Part shown: positions 1 through 12,000 of the stretch, one piece after another
Layout of the letters: each line of letters starts with the position of its first letter
Position numbering within the stretch: position 1 is the first letter of the stretch
Source: Basidiobolus meristosporus CBS 931.73
Taxonomy: Eukaryota; Basidiobolomycota; Basidiobolomycetes; Basidiobolales; Basidiobolaceae
Assembly (NCBI GenBank): GCA_002104905.1
Contig: MCFE01000834.1
Location: forward strand, 1-32,049
Direction of reading: 5' to 3'
DNA length: 32,049 nucleotides
Notes under the pieces: model-generated
What the model was told of the DNA's origin: nothing
Database searches by the model: none
Seen by the model: only the letters and a program-made list of their open reading frames with translations
Program-made: the position numbers and the translations under genes

Positions 1-406
1 GATTATAGCCTCTCTGATTAGTCAATGTAGGTTTCCCTTGTTGAAATATTGGACTATTTGGTATCATTCAGCAGCCAAAAATTTACTTAACAATTCTGGA
101 CAAGTCTTGTTCATGCTAGGACTAACTTACAACCCTAACCTTGCTACTTTCTTCAGATGTTTGATCCTTTGATAATCCCCTGTAGGCAAGATCAAATTAA
201 TACTTTTACCCAGCACTATGTACTAACCATGAAACTGTTACAGATTACTCCAAGATGTTAAAAAACCCTCCTTTCTTAGTGTTACAGCTATAGTACTTCC
301 ACAAAGGTAGAAATACTGAGCCTCTTGAAGAGTCATCAACAGTTCAAATATTACCACTATTTCTTGATAAGTTCCTGATATCCAAATCACTTCTTAAGTT
401 GCAACA
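1..406 (+). repeat. Probable 5' LTR (partial) of decayed copia element G
   Basis: The stretch ends in TTGCAACA at 399-406, immediately followed by a sequence resembling the primer-binding site of the intact copia copy further right (TTATGAGCCCC). That is the expected layout of an LTR end. The body does not visibly match the 350 bp LTR of element E, so it would belong to another copia subfamily. The left boundary is not found and may lie outside the window. No credible gene is seen here. Confidence 0.35.
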
Positions 407-419
407 GTTTATGAGCCCC
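407..419 (+). other. Primer-binding site of copia element G (initiator tRNA-Met half-tRNA type)
   Basis: GTTTATGAGCCCC follows the putative LTR end directly. It differs by one base from the 13-base site GGTTATGAGCCCC of intact element E, which complements the anticodon stem-loop of initiator tRNA-Met. It supports a plus-strand copia-type element starting here. In this copy the ATG in the site (411-413) is not in frame with the recognisable gag and meets TGA after 11 codons. Confidence 0.5.
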
Positions 420-442
420 AATTGCCTCAAGTTATTCCAAAG

Positions 443-3400
443 ATGACTTCTACCAGAAAAGAAAATAATACCAACATCTTCCATGTAAAGGAGTGGTTTG
501 ATGGGAAGAACTACAGACTTTGGAGAATTAAGATGCAGATCCACCTTGAGAAAGGAAAGCTTTGGAATAGAGTAACAGGAAAAGAAGCTAAGCCCAAAGA
601 AACAGCAGAAGAAGTGCAATGGTTTTGAGAGAAGAGAAAGGCCTTCAATGACATATGAATCACTGTGCAAAGCCATTATCAAGCAAGCTTTATTTAAAAC
701 AAAAGTTTTTTAGCATGATGAAGAAGCTAGATGATGATATTCTAGAACTTATTACCATTATGGGGACACTTGCAAAAGGGCTTTCCAACATCAATGCTGG
801 TTTAGATGAAGAAGAGAAAATACTCTGTCTGCATTGCAGCCTACCAGACAAGTATAAGCCACTCATACTTTCTTTTAAAGGCAAACAAGACAATTGGACT
901 TTAGACTATGTCAAAGGAAAGCCTTCCATGAGTAACTCAGATGCAATGATCAAGCACCAAAGATTGAAGACAATGCTTTATTCAACTCCGAAAGGCACCA
1001 AGATATGAAGGGAACACAGTAAAACCAAAGAAAACCTGGGTGCTGTAGCAATTGTAAGAAGCCAAGACACTAGGCAAGAGAACACAAGAAGAAACAAGCA
1101 GACAAAAAACAGAAACTGGAGTAGTCAAACAATGTAACTACTGATGAACAGCTATTTGTAACTGTAAAAGAGAGTGCAGGTAACTAAGGTAATGAATAGT
1201 ATATTGACTCTGGAGCATCACAGTACATTTGTGGTATAAAGGATGGCTAAGCAACTGAAAGACTATTCTGATGGGTAAGGCTAATCTTGGAGACAACTCT
1301 GCACTAGAAGCTACTGCTAGTGGGTCTATACAACTATGTATGAGTGATATCTCAGGGGCTACAATCGCAAAGCTAACTGATGTACCCAACTTACCTGGAG
1401 TAACTAAAAACCTACTCTCAATCAGTAAAGCAACTGCTCAGGGACTGGAATATTTTTTACTAAGCTGAGCTGCTCAAAATTTAGTGAATATGGACAAAAA
1501 TTAACTTAGGGAATCAGAGATCACAGTATATACATGTTAAAATGCAAGATCATTGTTCCTGAGTATGTCACATTGCTGAAACTGATGAGCTTAACTGGGA
1601 GACATGATGCAGGAGACCAGGACACATTGGGAACAGAAAATAAGCCAATTGGTGATAAATCAGCTTGTTTAAAGACTAACTTACTTAAATCCATTGAAAT
1701 TGCGTGTCTATACCAGATATTCATATGCTAATAAGTTATAAAGCATTTTAGGAGCTGAGGAGGCATTGATACCATCAAAATAATGGCTATTGTACACTCA
1801 CATATATGACTCCATGAGAAGACTGTCCTTTGGAGCCAAGAAACACTTCACATCATCAATTGATGAGAAGACAAGATATACATGGGTTTTATTCCTTGAG
1901 ACAAAGAATGGGGCTTAACAGACATTCAAGTATCTCACAAGTATGACAGAAACACAAGCTGGGTGTGAATTGAAGCTACTACAAAGTGACAATGGAAAGG
2001 ATACATCAAAAAGAAGTTTGCAAAATTCTGCTCATCTACTGGTATACATCAACAGACTACTGTTCCACACACTTTACCAGACAGTGGAGCAGCAGATGAT
2101 GCAACTAGAACAATGGTTGAGATGGAAAGATCTATGTTATATGATAAGGGAATGCAATGAAAGTTCTGGGCTGAACTTGCTACTACAGCCATATACAGCA
2201 CAAATAGACACCCAATAGCAGCACTACATGTTTCTACACATTTTGAAGCATACACAGGGAGAAAAACAAACCTGCAGCATCTCAAGATCATTGGCTGTGA
2301 TGTCTTTTATCAAATCCCTAACAAAAAAAACTCAAATTTGCAACCAATAAGCAGATATGGGATCTTTCTTGGGTATTGCAAGGATACTAAAGGATATCAA
2401 GTACATGATGGCAAAATTCAGAAGCTGATCAAGAGCAGGGGGGAATTCAGATCAGAAAGCCATTGAAAACATTGCCCAACTGTCTGATGATGCAATCAAC
2501 ACTAATGAAGAATATATGTACTAATTCAGCCAGATACAGAAGATGATTCTACCATTCTCAGGTCAGAGCAGATTATCCTAGTTAGGAGATCTGCCAGAAT
2601 AGGATATGTCCCTGGATCCTGGTGGCAGATATCCAATGATCATGAAAAAGCTTATCTTGCCTTATGTGCTACACCTCAGAATCTGGAACAGGCAATGCAA
2701 AGTCTAAATACCACTATGTGGCAAAATGCCATGCAAGAGTAGTACCAATCACTGATCAAGGCAGAGATGTGGCAACTGGTAAATTAACCAAATGAGAGAA
2801 AGCCAATAGGATGTAGATGGGTTTCCAAGATCAAGATAACCTCAAATGGTAGAGTTGGTAAGTACAAGGCTAGACTGATGGCTGAAGGCTATCCCCAGAT
2901 CCAGGGACTAGACTTTAGGGAAACATTTGCTCCAGTTGCCTAGTTAATCACTATTAGGACAATTCTAGTCATGGCTGCTGTACACAATATAGATCTACAC
3001 AAAATGCACATTGAAACTGCCATTCTAAATGATGATTTGCAAGAAACTATATATATGGAGTAACCAGAGGTTTTACCAATCCAAAAGCCTCCATGATGTG
3101 TACAGACTCAGGAAATTGCTGTATGGGCTCTAAGTAGACACCTAGAGCATGGTATAATATGATTGACATATATGGCGAGGAAATTGGCTTCACTTGTAGC
3201 ACGGTAGTTCACAGTATATATGTGAAGCAGCTCAAAAAAGGTGTAAACAACCTAGTTCTTTATGTGTCCTACCTGATAATAGCTACAAGTGATTAGGAGG
3301 CACTTAAACCAACAGAATCAGATCTCTTCAGCAAGTTGGCAATGAAACATCTTGGAAAATTGAGCTATTTTCCAGGAATTGAAGTCAAATTTGACATACC

Positions 3401-3520
3401 TAGGCAGAAAATAGTGCTCAGTCAGTCCAGGTACATCACAGACACTCTTAGACTCTTAAAATTGTAAAGTGCAAACCTGCAGCTACCCTTATGGACAATA
3501 ACCTGAGATTGTGCAAAACA
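443..3520 (+). pseudogene. Decayed copia Gag-Pol (element G)
   Basis: Relics of a complete copia polyprotein appear in order on the plus strand. A Gag start at 443 reads into VKEWFDGKNYRLWRIKMQIH. More Gag lies at 655-1008, and a degenerate zinc knuckle (CSNC then H) is near 1044-1075. A protease motif DSGAS sits at 1206, a pre-integrase segment near 1560-1640 (RRPGHIGN), an integrase with LQSDNGKD near 1975-2000, and a reverse transcriptase at about 2640-3510 (IGCRWVSKIK, ETFAPVA). Many in-frame stops and frameshifts break it, so it cannot encode an active product. It differs much more from elements B-E than they do from each other, so it is an older insertion or another subfamily. It stops abruptly near 3520, where opposite-strand Ty3/gypsy sequence begins, and the RNase H end and 3' LTR are missing. 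Confidence 0.85.
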
Positions 3521-4486
3521 CAGGTCCTGTCCATTGTGGCTCAAACTTCTTCCAAGTATTGTTTCTCATCAATACAAAGATCCCAACTGTCAATGATTCT
3601 GGTGATATAGTCTTATCAAATCTCTGCTTCATCTTATCTGCACTTTGAGATACTTTGGCCTGTACCTCTTGACGTGTTTGTTCCAGCTGCTGGTGTCTAC
3701 TTGGCTGACTGAGTTCATATTCTAAGGCATCTGTAAGCTTTGGTTGAGTGTGATCTCCTGGAATCCTTGGTTCACATCCATACACTAAGTAAAATTGTGA
3801 TTGTTGGGTGGTGTTGTATACTCCAACTCAGCATGCAAAGATTGCTTGGTCTATATACTCATCCCATCCACTGACAGCTCCATTTGCATGTTTGGTCAGC
3901 ATTTCTCCAAGTTATCCATTAAACTACTCAATGACTATATTAGTTCCAGGGTGATATGCTGAGGTTTGCAAGTGTTTGATCTGCTGCATTTCATATAAGC
4001 TTCACTGTCTTTGCCATAAAGTTTGCTCCTTAATTGGATAAAATCTATACAGGGCATCAAAACTTCATCAGGATCTCAAGGAAGACAAAACTTGCAACTT
4101 CTTGCTCACTGACCAGAGGTACTGCTTTAGCCACTGGCCATTTGGTGGCATGGTCAATAGCTACTGAAATCTAACAATAGCATTCCAATATGGTTAGCAG
4201 TCTTCCAGTGAAGTAAATTTACCATCTTTCAAATGGTCTTACAGGCTCCAAGGGAAAGTGTTTGGCAATTCACTGTGGTTGGCCTTGGTTAATTTGGCAA
4301 TTTGGGCATATTTTTACTGGCTTTTCAATATCTTCTTTCATTCTGGGCCACCATGCTCTGACTTTCACCAGGCTATAGGTTCCTTCAATTCCAGGATGTC
4401 CATATCCATTGTGTAGCTCATGTATCAAATCTGGACAAGCAACACCAGGGCAATAGGCAATAGGGCTTTCTCTTGTATGATTATAG
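3521..4486 (-). pseudogene. Ty3/gypsy integrase fragment (element H)
   Basis: Read on the minus strand, 4518-4270 holds an integrase zinc-binding segment of the HHCC type (HELHNGYGHPGIEGTYSLVK ... WWPRM ... CPNC). After a stretch broken by stops that retains integrase-core phrases such as STAYHPG-like and WDEYIDQAIFA, 3785-3521 reads as a C-terminal integrase/linker region rich in charged residues, ending near FEPQWTGP. This order is typical of fungal Ty3/gypsy integrases and unlike copia. Protease, reverse transcriptase, RNase H and both LTRs are absent. The fragment is wedged between copia element G (opposite strand) and copia gag remnant A (same strand). Both joints are abrupt, which points to deletion or nested rearrangement rather than simple insertion. 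Confidence 0.8.
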
Positions 4487-4657
4487 GGGGGTAGTCTTCT
4501 CCCATAGCAATATCTCAAAGGCCTCTTTCTTGCAGCAGCATTCTGATTGTCACCTTTGACACTGAGCTGTTGGATCTACTCATCTTTTCAGCAAAGAGAA
4601 AGTTTCAGTATTGCAATGATAAATTTTGCAGAGACTGACAGAGTGGGGCGTATAACC
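4487..4657 (-). pseudogene. 5' gag remnant of copia element A
   Basis: On the minus strand this matches the start of Gag in intact element E (compare 24365-24540): primer-binding region, leader, the LDGSNYQV-equivalent zone and the LLQERGLWDIVMGEE-equivalent zone, with several substitutions. The primer-binding site next to the LTR reads GGTTATACGCCCC, so the ATG found in E is ATA here. Homology ends near 4487, where the Ty3/gypsy fragment begins, so only about 170 bp of internal sequence survive. It joins the LTR at 4658-5004 exactly as a 5' LTR should. Confidence 0.75.
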
Positions 4658-5004
4658 TGTTGCAAGTGTCTTGCAGGTATTAGAATTAATTGGTAGGACA
4701 AGTAGATTATGTGTTATTCACTCAATGATTAATTGAATGTAAAAGTAGTATTTATACTTTGCATTGTGTTGGCATTATATACACATGGAATAGATGTAGG
4801 AGGTCCCAAGAACATGTGCGCAAAGTTTGAGACTGCCTGGACAACTTTGAGACTTTTCATGTTTTGGGTACCTGATATTATGATGAAAATATTCTAAGTA
4901 AATCCCAACAAGGAATTTGGTCAGTATTCTCTAGGATTTGCATGTAATGATCTAAGTGACTAAGCTAAGTGAATACTTTGGTGGAGTTGCAAATTTTTAC
5001 AACA
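4658..5004 (-). repeat. Copia LTR shared by remnant A and element B
   Basis: It starts TGTTGCAAG and ends TTTTTACAACA (plus strand), and is colinear with the 350 bp LTR of element E across its length, with many substitutions. It is 347 bp long. To its left is the primer-binding/gag side of A. To its right is the 3' end of a pol gene (5005 onward) laid out like the 3' end of E. One LTR therefore serves as the 5' LTR of A and the 3' LTR of B, as expected after LTR-LTR recombination or tandem insertion. Confidence 0.85.
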
Positions 5005-8000
5005 CTCCTACTAAAATAATGTTCATACTGACTAGTTCTAATTTTGACCTAAGATATTCAAACTTGTCTCTTGCTAATAGTCTGATTGATATGTCTGTAA
5101 TCATTTCATATGTAGGATAGTCAGCAAAGTTAACTAAGCTGTTCACTATAGCTTTATATAGGAAATGGTGTCTAATATTGATATGATCAGCTCTAGCATG
5201 AGAAGTTGGATTTTTACCTAATTATATACATCCATGATTTTCTTGCAATAGAGTAATAGGTGTTGCTGACATAAGCCTAAATCTTTAAAAAGCCTCATTA
5301 ACCATATTGCTTTTGAAGCTTCACATGCTGCCATATACTCTGCCACTGTGGTAGAAAGTACTTCAATTGGTTACTCTCTTAAATTCCATGAATTTGCTCC
5401 TTTACAGTAAAGAAAGGTGTATCTGTTGCAATATTCTGAGGTGTTTATGAAGTGATGTGGAGAACTAGAGCATTTACATGTTGTTCACTTGTAGATTTAT
5501 TGATCATTAGTATGGTATTTATACTTTGGATAAAGTAGATCAAACAAATGTGTAGAGCTTGCTAAGAAAGGTCCCAAGAATATGTGCACAAAGTTTGGGG
5601 GCTCTTGGACAGCTTTGAGAAAGATCATTATGTGAGTACCTGATAATTTGGTGAAGATATTCTAAGTAAATCCCAAAAAGAAATTTGATTGGGACAGAAT
5701 GCTAATCAAAGAATAAGATTGATGTGGCCAAGTTAGCATGAATATTTTGGTTACAACCTAATACTTACAGCAGTATCCAGTGGTGGATCTTTTGGCTTCC
5801 AAATTCTGTCCCCAATCAGCAGTCTTATTAGTAACTATAATAAGATCATCAACATATAGAGCTAATAGAGCTGTACTTGCTCTATCTGGCTCATAGTGTA
5901 TACTGTAGTCAGCATTACTCTGTTTGAAACTCAAAGATCCCAAATAAAAATCTATTTTTCAATTCCAGGCTCTTTGTAATTGTTTGACTCCATGTGGAGA
6001 CTTTTTAAGCTTGCAGACCAAACAGGGATCATCTTGATCAGCAAACCCATCAGGCTGGCTCATATACATGTCCTCATCAAGTCCTCCATTTAAAAATGCA
6101 GTTTTTACATCCTTTGGATGAATAAACAATTTATTTATGGCTGCAATTGCTAATATTAATCTAATGAAATTAAACTTGGCTTTCAGTGCAAAGGTCTCAG
6201 TATAGTCAGGTCTGTTTGTTTGAGAGTATCCTTTGGCCACAAGTCTTGCTGTGTATCTTTCAACTGTACCACCAGCCTTGTATTTTGTCTTAAGGACCCA
6301 TCTGCATTCAATTGATCATTGGTTGATTGGTAGTTTGACCAAGTCCCAAGTTTGATTTTCCATCAGGGCCTGACATTCCTCAGTAATTGCAGATCTCCAA
6401 AACTTTGTCTGAGGGCTATTTAGGGCCTCTTTAACAGCCTAGGGCTCATCTGGCTGAGCCACTGTTCTAGAGTCATCTGGAATGAAAAAATTCTCATTGT
6501 TTTGCTCTATTCAATCCTGACAAGAGATGGACTGGAGTTCAGATTTTCATCATTATATGACGTCATTTTTTGTAAAATTTTTGAATTTTTGTCAAATGAC
6601 ACATCCCTGGACTTGCTTAGCTTCTTTGATCTTGTACAGTAGAGTCTGTATGCTTTACTCTCCTTGCAGTAGCTCAAAAATATGCATTTTAGACTTTTTA
6701 GCTCAAATTTTGACTGATTTCTTGGCAGTTTCTTAGCATATGCTATACACCCAAGTGTTCTTATATGTTCTGCACCTGACCTGTATCCATACCATGCTTA
6801 AAATAGAGTAGAATCACGTAGTACACCGTCATAACTCATTTTCAAAGGTATACAGCAGTGGCAACTGATTCTGCTCAAACATCATAGGATATTTTTTGAT
6901 CATAGATCATGAATCCTGCCATAACAATATTTGATCTGTTTGCACATTCTGCTGCTACACTTGGCTGTGTGGAGTATTCTCCTGCTTTATTCTATGAGCG
7001 TTGCATAAGTGGATGTAGAGTTTTGAGGTATATTCTGCACCATTACCAGAGCCTATTTTCTTGATTTTTTCACCAGTCTCTCTTTCAACCATGACTGTGA
7101 GCTCCCTGAACTTAGAAAGAGCTTCTTCATTTCTCTACATGAAGTAGACCAACTTGTATCTTGTATAATCATCATTAAAAGTGATCATACTGCATCCTGC
7201 CTAATAATAAATTTTGCATAGGATCACATATATGTGAGCAAACCAAATCTAATTTTTCTTATTTTTGATTAGCCCAGATCTCTTGAATGGTTGTCTGGCA
7301 TGTTTCCCAAATATGCAGGCTTCACTGTGCTCTGTATTAGCTGGGGGATCAACTTACTCCCAAAACTAGCTGATCTTTGAATGTATTGCACAAATAATCA
7401 AAATTGATGTACCCAAATCTCCCATGCCAAAGTATTGGTGTTTCTTCATTCAAGTTACTTATAATGGCTTCCAGATATGATGGAATATTAGTCAACTTAT
7501 ACTGATTCTGATCTCTGATGCTCAAAGCAATATGTGCACCATTTGGATCAGTGATCCTGCATCCAAAATAGTTAAAGCCAAAACTGAGTCCTTCTGCTGC
7601 ATCCTTGCTTACAGTTAGTAAGTACCTGGTTATTTCTGGTACATAGAAAACTTCCTCAAAGGTCAATGTATGACTTCATTCTCTGCTTCAAAGGTCAACT
7701 GGGACAGTTCCTTCTCCCACTGCTTCAATTGCTCTCTTCTCACCCATGAAAGCCTTCATAGTTGGAAATTCTTGACATTGGATTAAAAGTTCTTTTTGGT
7801 GTATGAATTGTTGAGATGCTCCAGAATCTGTTTACCTTGTCTGAGAATCCTTGCTTATGGTCATATTCAGTACAGATTTGAATCGTCTATCTTTAGTTGT
7901 TGCAGCATTTGTGTATTCAGGCTTTTTCTGCCAACTATCTCACTTTTTAAGCACCTGTCTGATGTGCATCCTTTCCTTTTGCAGTGGTTGCAAAACAGAC

Positions 8001-8690
8001 TCCTATTGCCTTTAAAAGGTCTTTGGTATTTTTTTTGCTGGTTATACTTGATTATTACAGCATTTTACTCTTTCATCTTATTGGAGTTGATGTTCCCATT
8101 TCTTCATCCAGGACCTTTGCATATACATAATTAGGATCAAATCTTATATTCTGAACTCTAAGGCTGCTACTAGGCCTTGAAATCTATCTTTCAGGCTATT
8201 CAGGATGGTTACTAACACCTGCTGATCAGTAGTTGTTACAGCAGCAGATCAGATCTACACACAGGGTTATTCTGTAAATTAGATTTTTCACTTCTTCTCC
8301 TGCCAGCATCTTGGTAGTAAAGAATCTTTGTCTAAGTTACATTTTATTGGCAGCTGAACATGACTGGTAGGTGTTGTCTGATGCCTTCCAGGCATTCTTT
8401 GCCATTTTTGCATGTGAGCATTGAATAAGCAATTTGTCTTCAATATTAAGGCAAATGCAGTTACTGGCTCTTTGTTCTTTCTTCTTATACTTAAGAATTC
8501 CTCTCCCATGCTCTTAGGAGGGTATTCTTATTCTATGACAATATCCCAAAGGCCTATCTCTTATAGGAGCATCTTCATTTTCACCTTTCACACCTGGTAG
8601 TTAGATCCATCCAGCTTTTCAGCAGAGGAAGAAATCTCAGTAATAGTGGTAGTAGACATTACAGAGAGTGACAGCTTGGGGCTCATAACC
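5005..8690 (-). pseudogene. Decayed copia Gag-Pol with RT deletion and nested LTR (element B)
   Basis: Running from 8690 down to 5005 on the minus strand are the gag start (AEKLDGSNYQV near 8600), Gag with gaps (8509-8100), zinc-knuckle zone (about 7980), protease zone (about 7770-7700), pre-integrase (7666-7349, LWHGRFGYINFDYL), integrase (about 7350-6750), reverse transcriptase (about 6420-5830, RLILAIAA and YVDDLI) and RNase H end (5820-5005). Near 5820 the frame passes from YVDDLIIVTN straight into ADWGQNLE. Relative to E this removes about 490 bp covering the end of RT and start of RNase H. A solo LTR interrupts RNase H at 5424-5772. Numerous stops and shifts are present. B shares derived changes with element C (for example FIHPKDVK where E has FIHQMDVK), so B and C form a subfamily distinct from D and E. 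Confidence 0.85.
5424..5772 (-). repeat. Nested solo copia LTR with 5 bp target-site duplication
   Basis: A 349 bp sequence beginning TGTTGCAATATTCTG and ending ATACTTACAGCA is colinear with the E-family LTR but strongly diverged. It is flanked by GTATC at 5419-5423 and again at 5773-5777. Removing the LTR and one GTATC restores the uninterrupted RNase H zone of element B (STTGYT, as in E). A 5 bp duplication is typical for copia integrases. No internal sequence remains, so the insertion was reduced to a solo LTR by recombination between its two LTRs. Confidence 0.9.
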
Positions 8691-9039
8691 TGTTGTAAGG
8701 GTCTTGGAGATATTGGAAGTTGTTGAGAGAACAAGCTTATTATATGGTTTGCAGTTAATGATTTGTTAAATGCAAAATTGGTACTTATACTTTTACATGG
8801 TCTTGGCTCACCAAACATGTAAAATGGGTATTGGAAGATCCCAAAACCCTATGTGCAAAGTTTGAGGCTGTTTCAACAACTTTGAGAATTTTCATGTTCT
8901 GGGCACCTGATGTTATGGTGAAAATATTCTAGGTAACTCTCAACAAGGATTTTGGTCAGTACTCTCTGAGATTTGAAGGTAATGATCTAAGTGACTAACT
9001 TAGGTCAATATCTAGGTGGAATTACAAATTTTTACAACA
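8691..9039 (-). repeat. 5' LTR of copia element B
   Basis: The 349 bp sequence starts TGTTGTAAGG and ends TTTTTACAACA, and matches the E LTR throughout. The GGGGCTCATAACC at its left (8678-8690) is the intact primer-binding complement on the minus strand, so this is the 5' LTR. The reverse-strand TATA-like motif of the family is at about 8782-8795 (TTTTTATAC-like zone). Element C begins directly at 9040 in the opposite orientation. Confidence 0.88.
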
Positions 9040-12000
9040 AGAATTACCCTGCTGGTGGAAGTGATGGAATCTGTGGGCTTACCAAATACTGATGAGGATA
9101 TGATAGTAATCATCCTGATTAGCCCAACAGAGAGGTATCTGGGTCTTGTGTCTACTCTAGAGTGCAGAACTGAAGATTTGACCTTAAACTAAATATATGG
9201 AAGGCTCCTTGATGAAGAATTAAGACAATTAAGTGCCAACAAGAAGGAAGAAGAAAATGCTTTAACATGCAATGAAGACCAACAAAAGAGATACTCAAGA
9301 CCTGTGAAAGGCAATAGCAACCTGTTTTGCAACTACAGCCAAAGGAAAAGACAAACATCAGACTGGTGCTGCAAAAAGTGACATAGTCAGTAGAAAAAGC
9401 CTGAATATGGAAATGATGCAAAAACTGAAGATAGACTACTCATATCTGCACTGAATATGACCACAAACAAGGATTCTCAGACATAGTTTACTGACTCTGG
9501 AGCATCTCAAAAACTTACACACCAAAAAGAAATTTTTACCTAATATCAAGAAATCCCAATTATCAAGGTTTTCATGGGTGACAAGAGAGCAATTGATGCA
9601 GTGGGAGAAGGAACTATCCAAGTTGACCTTAGATGCAGGGAAGGAAGGCATACATTGCCCTTAAAAGAAGTACTCTATGTACCAGAAACTGCTAAGAACC
9701 TACTAACTGTAAGCAAGGACACACCAGAAGGACTCAGTTTCAGCTCTAACTATTCTGGATGCAGGATCACTGATCCAAATGGTGCTCATATTACTTTGAG
9801 CATCAGAGATCAGAATCAGTATAAGTTGACTAATATTCCATCATATCTGGAAGCCATTATAAGTAACTTGAATGAAGAAACACCAATACTTTGGCATGGG
9901 AGATTTGGGTACATCAATTTTGATTATTTGTGCAATACATTCAAAGATCAGCTAGTTTTGGGAGTAAGTTGATCCCCCAGCTAATACAGAGCACAGTGAA
10001 GCCTGCATATTTGGGAAACATGCCAGACAACCATGGCAGATATGGACACATTAATTTTGATTATTTGTGCTAAACCATCAAAGATCAGCAAATTTCTGAA
10101 GTAAAATTGATCTGCCCAGCGTATTTGAAGCACAGTGAAGCCTGCATATATAGAAAACAAGCCAAGCATCTGTTCAAGAGCTCTGGGTTAGTCAAAACTA
10201 AGAAAAAATTTGATCTTATTCACTCAGGTCTGTGTAGACCTATTCAACATGTATCCTTAGGCAGGATGCAATATTGAATCACTTTTATTGATGTTTATAC
10301 AAGATTCATGTAGGCCTTCTTCATGGAGAGAAAGGAAGAAGCTCTGTCTAAGTTCAAGGAGTCTAAAGCCATGGTGGAAAGAGAAACTGGTGAAAAATCA
10401 GAAAAATACACTGTGACAATGGTGAAGAACATACCTCAAAACTCTCCATCCACTTCTGCAATGCTTGTAGGATAAAGCAAGAGACTACTGTACCATACTC
10501 CCCACAGCCAAATAGAGTAGCAGAACATGCTAAAAAAATCTATAATTAACATGGCAAGATCTATGATCCATGATCAAAAATTATCCAATGAATTTTGGGC
10601 AGAATCAGTTGCCACAGCTGTATACCTTAAAAGTAGGACTTATAATAGAATACTTTGTGATTCTACTGCATTCAGAGCATGGTATGGATACAGAACAAAT
10701 GCAGAACATCTAAGAATATTTGGGTGTAAAGCATATGCTAAGAAACTGCCCAGAAATCAGTCAAAATTTGAGCCAAAAGGTGTAAAATGCATATTTTTGA
10801 GCCCCTGCAATGAAAGTAAAGCATACAGACTCTACAATACTAAAGCAAAGAAGCTAATCAAGCTCAGGGATGTGTTACTTGTGAAAATTCAAAGATATTA
10901 CAAAAAATGATATCAGATGATGACAAAAGTTCAATTTTAAGTCTACCAATTGCAAGGTCTGAACCAGAGCAAGGCAGTACAGAATATTTCACTCCAGAGG
11001 ATGCTACAAGCATTTTTCAGCCTGAGATGGTGCCCATGAATATCCCATAAGTGATCATTCCAATATCAAATGCCCATAGATCCAACCAGACTAGAAACAG
11101 CCCTAATTACTATATCAAGGAGGGTACCAACTTAGCCTATGCCTATTCAGTGCATATTAATGAGCCCTAGGCTGTTAAAGAGGCCCTAAATAGCCCTCAG
11201 ACAAAGTTTTGGAGATCTGCAATTACTGAGGAATGTCAGGCCCTGATGGAAAATCAAACTTGGGACTTGGTCAAACTACCAATCAACCAATGATCAATTG
11301 AATGCAGATGGGTCCTTAAGACAAAATACAAGGCTGGTGGTACAGTTGAGAGATACAGAGCAAGACTTGTGGCCAAAGGATACTCTCAAACAAACAGACC
11401 TGACTATACTGAGACCTTTGCACTGGAAGCCAAGTTTAATTTCATCAGGTTAATATTGGCAATTGCAGCCAAATACAAGTATTTTATTCATCCAAAGGAT
11501 GTTAAAGCTGCTTTTTTGACTGGAGAACTTGATGAGGAAATGTATATGGACCAGCCTGACAGGTTTGTTGACCACAATGACCCCTGTTTGGTCTGCAAGC
11601 TTAAAAAGTCTCTGTATGGACTCAAACAATCACCAAGAGCCTGGAATTGCCAGATAGATTTTTATTTGGATTATCTGAGGCTCAAAAGGAGTAATGCTGA
11701 CTATAGTATATACTATAAGCCAGATAGAGCAAATCCAGTCCTATTAGCTCTATATATTGATGGTCTTATTACAGCTGCCAATAACCTCAAAACATTGCAA
11801 GGGGCTAAATCCAGCCTTTCTAACAAGCTCAAGATGTCCAATCTAGGAGAACTCAGTTACTACTTAGGGATAAAGTTCTCCATAGACCAAAGTACCAAAA
11901 CTTTCACCCTAAGCCAGTCCAAGTGTATCCAAGATATACCAAGGAAGTACTAAACTGAAGTCTGTAAACTGGCAGCTATCCCAATGGAGACAATCCTTAA

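Noticed and set aside
344-682. Minus-strand 112-codon frame
   Set aside because: It overlaps the LTR end, primer-binding site and gag of copia element G, which is on the plus strand, and shows no family resemblance.
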